Of a stretch of 5,493 nt of DNA, positions 1 to 4,365 are shown in pieces. Origin of the DNA: Acidobacteriota bacterium (GTDB lineage: Bacteria; Acidobacteriota; Terriglobia; UBA7540; JAPUME01); contig JAPUME010000103.1 of the NCBI GenBank assembly GCA_027294185.1, positions 1 to 5,493 on the forward strand, given 5' to 3'. A model generated the notes under the pieces. That model ran no database searches, was not told the origin of the DNA, and saw only the letters and a list, made by a program, of their open reading frames with translations. How positions within the stretch are numbered: the first letter of the stretch is position 1; the number at the start of each line of letters is the position of its first letter. A program made the position numbers and the translations under genes.

Positions 1-168
1 GAGCTGGACTTCATAGTTCGGCTGCGTGGAGGGGTAGTCGCCCGGCTTGATCCACTCCCCCTGCTCCAGACAGATGACCTTCACGCCTCGGTCGGCAAGA
101 CGCTTGGTTACGGCCGCGCCCGCCGCTCCGGACCCGATTACGATTACGTCAACCTGCTCTTTTGCCAC
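1..168 (-). CDS. GMC-family FAD oxidoreductase, N-terminal 56 residues (partial)
   Basis: This is the start of a flavin-dependent GMC oxidoreductase, probably the large catalytic subunit of a gluconate-2-dehydrogenase-like periplasmic sugar or alcohol dehydrogenase; the rest lies beyond the left edge. Translation from a GTG at 168-166 gives MAKEQVDVIVIGSGAAGAAV followed by a KRLADRG helix and a VICLEQG strand. This is the beta-alpha-beta dinucleotide fold with GxGxxG (GSGAAG, residues 12-17) and an acidic residue (E36) at the end of the second strand where FAD ribose is bound. The GTG is supported by GGAGG at 176-180, seven bases upstream. No signal peptide is visible, so export would need the partner's Tat signal, as is known for related complexes. 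It follows the subunit 3 gene on the same strand after 69 bp. The family call is strong; the exact substrate cannot be told from 56 residues. Confidence 0.88.
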   Translation of the reverse strand, partial: MAKEQVDVIVIGSGAAGAAVTKRLADRGVKVICLEQGEWIKPGDYPSTQPNYEVQL

Positions 169-183
169 AGGACAACCTCCCTT

Positions 184-236
184 GTAGAGGCGGGTTTATC
201 CCGCCACGGCAATGGCGACGTAAGGGCCGCAGCTAC
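184..236. repeat. REP-like GTAG-plus-palindrome element between the two oxidoreductase genes
   Basis: The gap between the subunit 3 stop and the GMC start holds GTAG at 184-187, one A, then a perfect 6-bp inverted repeat (GGCGGG 189-194, loop TTTAT, CCCGCC 200-205). A weaker pair follows (CGGC 207-210 with GCCG 226-229), and CTAC at 233-236 can pair with the GTAG. A GTAG or GTGG tetranucleotide next to a GC-rich stem-loop is the layout of REP sequences mobilised by RAYT (TnpA-REP) proteins. In the operon transcript it lies just upstream of the GMC ribosome-binding site, so it could stabilise the upstream message or set the ratio of the two subunits. Only one copy is visible, so repetitive status is inferred from its form. 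Confidence 0.45.
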
Positions 237-237
237 C

Positions 238-885
238 TCACGGCACCTCGCGGTAGAACTTCGGCTTCTTGCGCACGTTTTCGAGGATTGACTCGTCAAA
301 GGGTTTCATGTCGGGCCCCGGCGCGTTCGTCCCGTGGAACTCGTAGCCGATCTTCGGCCAAACTTTGGGGCTTGTGTAATAGGCCTCGTAGACCAGGTCG
401 CGGAGGATTAGGAATAAATTGGGCTGACTCCCGGATTGGAAAAGCCCTCCACTTTTTCCTTCTTCGGCAGATTCCTTCTCAAAAGCTTCGAGCAGCTTCA
501 CTCGTTCCTCAGCGCCAAGTTTTGAGAAAGTTCGGCTATGGCCTGATTGGCTGGATTGTTCAAGCCGGGTGAGCGCGGTTCGGATCTGCTCATGAAGCTC
601 GCCAACCTCTCCGAGCACGACCTCGATATAGCCTACGGCTCCGACCTCGCTTGCGGCGGGCATGGGGTCCGTGGCGGGGATGATCTCATCGGCAGCCGCT
701 TCGAGGTTCGCTCTTTCCAGGGTGGAGAGGACCTTCGAATCGGAGCCTTTGCTTTGGGCCTCTAAGGCCCTGGCCCAGATGGCTTCGACGCTTCCGGGCA
801 CCAGGCTTGCGGCACTGCCCAGAACGATGAGCGACCCTTTGAGACCTCCTTCCAGCACCTTTCGACGAGTGAGTTTTTTCCCCAT
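238..885 (-). CDS. Gluconate 2-dehydrogenase subunit 3 family protein, Tat-exported
   Basis: A 215-residue small subunit of a membrane-associated, periplasmic GMC-type dehydrogenase. In known members this subunit carries the Tat signal and escorts the cofactor-loaded flavoprotein across the membrane. The N-terminus has a twin-arginine motif (TRRKVLEGG, residues 6-14), a hydrophobic stretch (SLIVLGSAASLVPG, 18-31) and a possible cleavage region around residues 31-36. The mature part has the family hallmark LEAAADEIIPATD (61-73) followed by a GAVGYIEVVL segment (82-91). Near the C-terminus is the aromatic-rich YYTSPKVWPKIGYEFHG (169-185), also typical. The ATG at 883-885 is supported by GGAGG at 892-896, six bases upstream. 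It is the first gene of a minus-strand operon with the GMC oxidoreductase, behind a good promoter at 1002-1030. The small subunit preceding the large one is a common order. No cytochrome c subunit is visible; it could lie to the left. Confidence 0.9.
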   Translation of the reverse strand: MGKKLTRRKVLEGGLKGSLIVLGSAASLVPGSVEAIWARALEAQSKGSDSKVLSTLERANLEAAADEIIPATDPMPAASEVGAVGYIEVVLGEVGELHEQIRTALTRLEQSSQSGHSRTFSKLGAEERVKLLEAFEKESAEEGKSGGLFQSGSQPNLFLILRDLVYEAYYTSPKVWPKIGYEFHGTNAPGPDMKPFDESILENVRKKPKFYREVP

Positions 886-905
886 TGAGGTCCTCCGTCA
901 GGAAA

Positions 906-946
906 AGGCGTCCTTACAATGGCTGGAGACTGGAAAAGGACGGCCT
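906..946 (-). other. Bulged stem-loop in the leader of the oxidoreductase operon
   Basis: AGGCGTCCTT (906-915) pairs with AAGGACGGCCT (936-946) over 10 bp with one bulged G; the loop is 20 nt. In minus-strand RNA the stem is followed by TTTTCC and then, after about ten bases, by the GGAGG of the subunit 3 gene, so it lies in the 5' untranslated region. On the plus strand the same stem is followed by CGG and six T's (950-955), which resembles a weak intrinsic terminator. It may act as a leader attenuator or block antisense readthrough. The large loop makes either role uncertain. Confidence 0.3.
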
Positions 947-1001
947 CGGTTTTTTGCAACATTCGGGAAACATGAGACGAATCATTTGGGAATTCGCCTG
1001 C

Positions 1002-1030
1002 ATTGTACTGCCGGGGGTCGGAGGAATCAA
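1002..1030 (-). promoter_or_regulatory. Sigma-70-type promoter of the oxidoreductase operon
   Basis: Read on the minus strand, TTGATT (1030-1025) and TACAAT (1007-1002) are separated by exactly 17 bp. The -10 matches the consensus at 5 of 6 positions and the -35 at 4 of 6, including the key TTG. Transcription would begin near 995, giving a leader of about 110 nt before the subunit 3 start codon. The position, orientation and spacing fit this operon well. No experimental support is available. Confidence 0.5.
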
Positions 1031-1131
1031 TCAGGGTTCTGAGGACCTGCACAGAAAGCTCATCGAACCGGAAATACCATGAGAATCATCGTGAATAAGG
1101 ATCGCCTTCGCCGCCGGATTTTCCGACCCTG

Positions 1132-1140
1132 TGTTACAAT
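1132..1140 (+). promoter_or_regulatory. Extended -10 promoter candidate for the PDZ-CLC operon
   Basis: TGTTACAAT fits the extended -10 pattern TGnTATAAT with one mismatch. No acceptable -35 hexamer lies 16-18 bp upstream (the bases there are GC-rich), which is tolerated by extended -10 promoters. Transcription would start near 1147, about 315 nt before the PDZ gene start. A second, weaker candidate is TTGACG (1255-1260) with TTGATT (1278-1283) at 17-bp spacing. Confidence 0.4.
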
Positions 1141-1152
1141 CAGTTGATTGTA
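1135..1152. promoter_or_regulatory. Inverted repeat TACAATCA-GT-TGATTGTA, likely repressor operator
   Basis: Two perfect 8-bp arms (1135-1142 and 1145-1152) are separated by GT. The left arm contains the TACAAT -10 element and the right arm covers the predicted transcription start, so a dimeric protein bound here would block RNA polymerase. The regulator is not encoded in the window. Outer TACA and TGTA ends occur in sites of several repressor families, including BlaI/CopY types, but the spacing here does not clearly match any I know. Confidence 0.45.
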
Positions 1153-1178
1153 TGTGTGGCGGCGGAATTTGCTGCCTA

Positions 1179-1402
1179 GTCAGTTCCAGCCAACTGACCA
1201 GCCTGGCCTACTCGTTGGCGTGGTTATTCCGGAATAGCCGCAAGACTCTGCACGTTGACGCTCGAAGCCTTCGATCCTTGATTCGGTTGGGACCCGCCCG
1301 TAAGGGTTCTAAGTTCGATTGAGAGATCCTCCCGCCGCCTCCTACGAGGGGACAATTATTCCTGAACAGGGCAGGGAGTAAGGTATTCCCTCGGTGCTCC
1401 GA
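1179..1402 (+). other. Leader region with a series of small stem-loops
   Basis: Between the candidate promoter and the PDZ gene are several inverted repeats: GTCAGTT/AACTGAC with a 6-nt loop (1179-1198); GGTTATTCCGGAATAGCC, a palindrome with one T-G mismatch (1222-1239); TCGAAG-C-CTTCGA (1262-1274); AGGGAGTA-AGG-TATTCCCT with one G-U pair (1373-1391); and TCGG-TGCT-CCGA (1391-1402). The region would be transcribed as a long 5' leader. It matches no riboswitch class I recognise. It could be a structured leader, a set of protein-binding sites, or chance in part. Confidence 0.3.
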
Positions 1403-1461
1403 AACATTCGAGTAGTGGGCGATCCGACTCCCCGAAGCTACGACCGAAGGAAGTTTTCAAG

Positions 1462-2817
1462 ATGAGGGCAAAGCTCCTCAAATTCCTGCGAAACAACGTC
1501 CTGCTGGTGGTTCCGGTCCTCCTTGCCGTCGGCGTGCTGGTGCAGGGTGCTTTACAGAGTGGCCGCGAGGGGCCGAGCGATACGGTGGAGGCCGTGAATG
1601 AAGTGGATTCCACGCCTCCCGTCCGATTTGTGGACAAGTCTTCCTGGGTATACCTGAGCGACTATGTCACACAACTTACAAGAGGGGCCACTTCCTCGCT
1701 GGCCCTTGTGGGACGGCAACAGACGACAGGAGTGTTTCTTGAACCGGATCTGGTGCTCACCTCTCTTGAAGCGATTGAGACTCACCAGGTGACGCGGGTT
1801 GAGCTCGCAGACGGCGTCCTTTCGACCGGCAGCGTGCTTGGGTACGACACCGAGAACGGTGTGGCAATCATCAAACTGAGTCCCGGAGTTACGGCCCGGA
1901 AATTAGTCATAAGCCCGGTGGCAATGAACCCGGGTTGGGCCGTCGCGGTCGGCCTCGATGCAATGGGTTCAACCGTGACATCGATCGCCTTGTTATCTCT
2001 TCCCAATTCCGGGGGCTCACTTCACAACTCTGCTCCTCTTCCCATCACGAACATCCACCCGCCTCCCGGAGCCAAGGGAGCGGCCGTGTTGAACCTGGAC
2101 GGGCAACTCGTGGGATTCATACCGGCGGCCCCAGGCAGTCGTGGAATCTGGGGAAACAGCCTGCCGCAGTTGGTCCGCCAAATGAAAAACGGGGGGCCGA
2201 TTCTTCGGCCCTGGATCGGCCTGGAAGTTTCTCGAACGGAGCCCGGCATTCTTAAGCACCTGGAGTTGTCCTCCGGTTTGCTGGTGCTGTCGGTGTTCCC
2301 GCAAGGGCCCGCGTTGCGGGCAGGCGTGCGGGCAGGAGATATTCTGCTCGAGTTAAATGGGAATTCGGTCCGCAGCCTGGAAGAATACGGTGGAATTCTG
2401 GCGAGCTTCTCCAAAGGCGCTTCTCTCGAGTTGAAGTTGAATCGCGGCTCCCGCACGATCACGCGAAAGATCGAGGTCGGTGAAGTTTCCGACAAACAGC
2501 GCCTGACGGCTGGTGGCGTCTGGGTCGATTCGCTGGGCGTTTCACTGAAGTATGAAAGACGGGCCCTTTCTCCCGGAGGAAGACGGGTCCCGGGTTTGCA
2601 GGTGACTTACCTCGCGCCCGGAGGTCCGGCCTACGCCGCCGGGATTCGGAGCAGGGATTTTCTCCTGTCGATGGGCGGGCGAGGGGTTTACAACTCCACG
2701 CAGTTCCGCAGGCAATTTGAAAGGTCCTCGGAGGAAGCAGTGCTGGTCAAGCTGCTGCGCGATGAAAAACAGCACCTCGTTCTTTTAGGAAAACCAAAGC
2801 CTGATGAAGCTCCTTAG
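1462..2817 (+). CDS. Membrane-anchored HtrA-like pseudoprotease with two PDZ domains
   Basis: A 451-residue DegP/HtrA-type protein. Residues 1-10 are basic (R2, K4, K7, R10), then one hydrophobic segment (about 11-31) acts as signal anchor and places the rest in the periplasm. Residues 75-245 follow the trypsin-like HtrA fold: TTGVFLEPDLVLTS (88-101), GYDTENGVAIIKL (127-139) and GAKGAAVLNLDGQLVG (203-218) align by eye with the usual His, Asp and Ser segments. The three catalytic positions read E103, G133 and K205, so the protein is predicted to lack peptidase activity. PDZ1 spans about 249-340 (binding loop near GLLVLSVFP, then ALRAGVRAGDILLELNG). PDZ2 spans about 353-443 (LQVTYLAPGGPAYAAGIRSRDFLL cited in part: LAPGGPAYAAG, 384-394). 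The ATG has GAAGGA at 1446-1451, ten bases upstream. It overlaps the CLC gene by 14 bp, so the two are probably cotranslated. Role is unknown; a chaperone, scaffold or peptide sensor is plausible. Confidence 0.85.
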   Translation: MRAKLLKFLRNNVLLVVPVLLAVGVLVQGALQSGREGPSDTVEAVNEVDSTPPVRFVDKSSWVYLSDYVTQLTRGATSSLALVGRQQTTGVFLEPDLVLTSLEAIETHQVTRVELADGVLSTGSVLGYDTENGVAIIKLSPGVTARKLVISPVAMNPGWAVAVGLDAMGSTVTSIALLSLPNSGGSLHNSAPLPITNIHPPPGAKGAAVLNLDGQLVGFIPAAPGSRGIWGNSLPQLVRQMKNGGPILRPWIGLEVSRTEPGILKHLELSSGLLVLSVFPQGPALRAGVRAGDILLELNGNSVRSLEEYGGILASFSKGASLELKLNRGSRTITRKIEVGEVSDKQRLTAGGVWVDSLGVSLKYERRALSPGGRRVPGLQVTYLAPGGPAYAAGIRSRDFLLSMGGRGVYNSTQFRRQFERSSEEAVLVKLLRDEKQHLVLLGKPKPDEAP

Positions 2818-4189
2818 TCTGCCCTCTCGCGCCCAGGTCAAAATTTGGGCCAAGGCCGTTACCCGCCTGATTCAGCTTCCTTTTCTTCCGGAAGAAAACT
2901 TCCTTATCTTCTTGTCAATCGTAATCGGTGCTTTGACGGGCGTCTGTTCGGTCGCGTTTATCCGTATCCTGGGCTTGTGCGAGAATTTATTCTTTGTGTC
3001 TCTCGCTTCGAGGCTGGACTTTTTCGGGACGGCTCGGGTGTTGCTGCTTCCCGCCGTGGGAGGCCTGATCGTCGGACCCCTGATCTGGAGGTATGCGCGC
3101 GAAGCGAGGGGACACGGTGTCCCGGAGGTGATGAAGGCCATTACCACCGGCGGGGCCCGGATTCCAATTCGAGTGGCGGTGGTTAAGATTCTCGCCTCGA
3201 CCGTGACCATCGGCTCCGGAGGCACGGCGGGCCGGGAAGGCCCGATGGTTCAGATCGGAGCGACCATCGGATCGAGCCTCGGCCAGCTCTATAAGCTCTC
3301 GAGCTACCACCTGAGGACGCTCGTAGCCTGCGGGGCAGCCGGAGGGATTGCCGCCACCTTCAACGCGCCGATTGCCGGGGCCATATTTTCCCTGGAAGTC
3401 CTGATGGGGCAGACCTCGCCGGCGTTCCTTCTGGTGCTTTTGAGCTCGGTAACTTCCTCGATCGTCAGTCGCAGTCTGCTGGGAAATTATCCGGCGTTTC
3501 TGGTTCCTCCCTATGAGTTGGTGAGTTCGTGGGAAGTGCTGCTTTACATTCCTCTGGGATTGTTATGCGCGGGGGCGGCTCGACTCTTTGTTCACTCGTT
3601 GTACCGGGCGGAAGAGATTTTTGAAGCGTGGAAGTTTCCTTCCTACTTCAAGCCGTGCGTGGGGGCGCTGGCGGTCGGGGTAGTCGGCACCTACCTGCCC
3701 GAGGTGTTCGGCAACGGCCTGCCCGCGGTTGAGAAAGCCTTGCATGCCAGCCTGTCGTGGCAGGTCCTTTGCATTCTTTTTTTTGCAGAAATTTTCTGTA
3801 ACTCCGCAACGCTGGGTTCGGGCGGATCGGGAGGGGTGTTTGCTCCCGCGCTCTACATTGGAGCGATGCTGGGAGGGGCTTTCGGCTCGGGGGTACATTA
3901 CCTCTGGCCAACCAGCACTGCCGGTGCGGGAGCCTACGCGCTGGTGGGCATGGCGGCCGTGTTCGGCGGGGCGGCACATGCGCCGCTGTCGGCGATTCTA
4001 ATCCTGTTTGAGATGACGAATGACTACCAGATTATCCTGCCGTTGATGGCCGCTACGGTAACGAGCGTCTCGCTGTCCCGGCGGCTGGCCACCGACAGTA
4101 TTTACACGCTGAAGCTTCGCCGTGCGGGGCTGGTATTCGACTATGGCGGGAGTACAGGCGTAGAGAAGCCAAAGGTTCCAACCTCCTGA
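2804..4189 (+). CDS. CLC-family chloride channel or transporter, no CBS domains
   Basis: A 461-residue inner-membrane CLC protein that moves chloride or a related anion. The signature segments are in order: GHGVPE (103-108, at the GSGIP anion-site motif, with His for Ser), GREGP (143-147, E145 being the gating glutamate), NAPIAG (187-192), GGVFAP (343-348, the GxFxP motif), and Y434 in DSIYTLKL at the place of the conserved anion-site tyrosine. Hydrophobic helices fill most of residues 32-425. The proton-pathway glutamate of CLC-ec1 (E203, second Glu in IIEEM) is valine here (V199, in SLEVL), as in animal CLC channels, so channel-like or uncoupled transport is possible. The protein ends soon after the last helix, without the cytoplasmic CBS pair. 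The ATG lies inside the end of the PDZ gene; only AGGA at 2787-2790 resembles a ribosome-binding site, which suggests translational coupling. A converging gene lies downstream. Confidence 0.93.
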   Translation: MKLLSLPSRAQVKIWAKAVTRLIQLPFLPEENFLIFLSIVIGALTGVCSVAFIRILGLCENLFFVSLASRLDFFGTARVLLLPAVGGLIVGPLIWRYAREARGHGVPEVMKAITTGGARIPIRVAVVKILASTVTIGSGGTAGREGPMVQIGATIGSSLGQLYKLSSYHLRTLVACGAAGGIAATFNAPIAGAIFSLEVLMGQTSPAFLLVLLSSVTSSIVSRSLLGNYPAFLVPPYELVSSWEVLLYIPLGLLCAGAARLFVHSLYRAEEIFEAWKFPSYFKPCVGALAVGVVGTYLPEVFGNGLPAVEKALHASLSWQVLCILFFAEIFCNSATLGSGGSGGVFAPALYIGAMLGGAFGSGVHYLWPTSTAGAGAYALVGMAAVFGGAAHAPLSAILILFEMTNDYQIILPLMAATVTSVSLSRRLATDSIYTLKLRRAGLVFDYGGSTGVEKPKVPTS

Positions 4190-4275
4190 AATCCCTCCCC
4201 GATGCGCGCCCGCGCCGCTGCCGGGTCGCGGAACCGAACCCTCTCCAGGAGGCCTTCAAGGTCGGATGTAAGCAT
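4141..4275 (-). CDS. Doubtful 44-residue ORF antisense to the CLC 3' end
   Basis: An ATG at 4275-4273 opens a frame starting MLTSDLEGLLERVRFRDPAA, continuing ARARIGEGFQEVGTFGFSTP and ending VLPP at a TAG. The first 29 codons lie in the spacer after the CLC stop and look coding: mostly G or C at third positions and an amphipathic helix-like pattern. The last 15 overlap the CLC gene. No ribosome-binding site is seen, but a perfect TATAAT at 4284-4289 would start RNA only a base or two before the ATG, as in leaderless messages. It could be a small gene, the front of a gene whose rest was lost, or chance. I do not recognise the family; the F-x-DP-xxA pattern recalls some glutamine synthetase adenylyltransferase segments, too weakly to name it. 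Confidence 0.25.
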   Translation of the reverse strand: MLTSDLEGLLERVRFRDPAAARARIGEGFQEVGTFGFSTPVLPP

Positions 4276-4365
4276 TCCACTTTATTATACTCCGGTGCAG
4301 GTCAGGAGAAAGGTAGGAGGAAAAAATCGGATTCAGGGTGGAGAGAGGTTGGTATCAGGGGTCGC
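4190..4365. other. Convergent spacer between CLC and EAL-HDOD genes, no clear terminator
   Basis: Two opposing transcripts meet here. After the CLC stop there is a GC-rich 5-bp pair (CCGCG 4210-4214 with CGCGG 4227-4231) that lacks a T-run. From 4300 to 4350 the plus strand is strongly purine-rich; it gives the minus-strand transcript a TTTTTT at 4326-4321, but I find no stem in front of it. Termination may be Rho-dependent or may lie elsewhere. Confidence 0.45.
4284..4289 (-). promoter_or_regulatory. Perfect TATAAT -10 element on the minus strand
   Basis: The minus strand reads GGAGTATAATAAAG here, a full consensus -10 box. No good -35 lies 16-18 bp upstream (CTTTCT or TTTCTC), and there is no TG for an extended -10. 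If used, transcription would start near 4277, just before the small ORF at 4275, and run antisense into the CLC 3' end. Confidence 0.25.

Larger units (their letters stand above)
886..1461. other. Divergent intergenic region, 576 bp, no credible gene
   Basis: This region separates the minus-strand oxidoreductase operon from the plus-strand PDZ-CLC operon. The short open frames in it have no recognisable motif and no ribosome-binding site. It contains, in order: a bulged stem (906-946), the minus-strand promoter (1002-1030), an extended -10 with an overlapping inverted repeat (1132-1152), and a run of small inverted repeats (1179-1402) leading to the start of the PDZ gene. I looked for tRNA-like folds; the GTTCGATT near 1313 has no acceptor or D-arm around it. 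From 1403 to 1445 I see nothing. Confidence 0.6.

Noticed and set aside
901..941. GGAAAAGG direct repeat, 31 bp apart
   Set aside because: Only 8 bp and two copies; the overlapping inverted repeat explains the region better.
1079..1147. 22-codon plus-strand frame beginning MRIIVNKDRL
   Set aside because: No ribosome-binding site, very short, and it runs into the promoter and operator region.
1131..1322. 63-codon plus-strand frame with a GTG start and several cysteines
   Set aside because: Its start lies within the extended -10 and inverted repeat, it has no ribosome-binding site, and the product shows no recognisable pattern.
1300..1330. GTTCGATT as a tRNA T-loop
   Set aside because: No flanking T-stem, anticodon arm or acceptor stem can be built around it.
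4210..4231. CCGCG/CGCGG pair after the CLC stop as an intrinsic terminator
   Set aside because: Only 5 bp with a 12-nt loop and no T-run after it.
4053..4280. 75-codon minus-strand frame over the CLC 3' end
   Set aside because: Arginine-rich product typical of an antisense shadow; the neighbouring frame starting at 4275 looks more like coding sequence.
4315..4340. AGGAGG on the plus strand at 4315-4320 as a ribosome-binding site for a new gene
   Set aside because: No start codon at a suitable distance; the nearest GTG is too far and its frame runs antisense through the EAL-HDOD gene.
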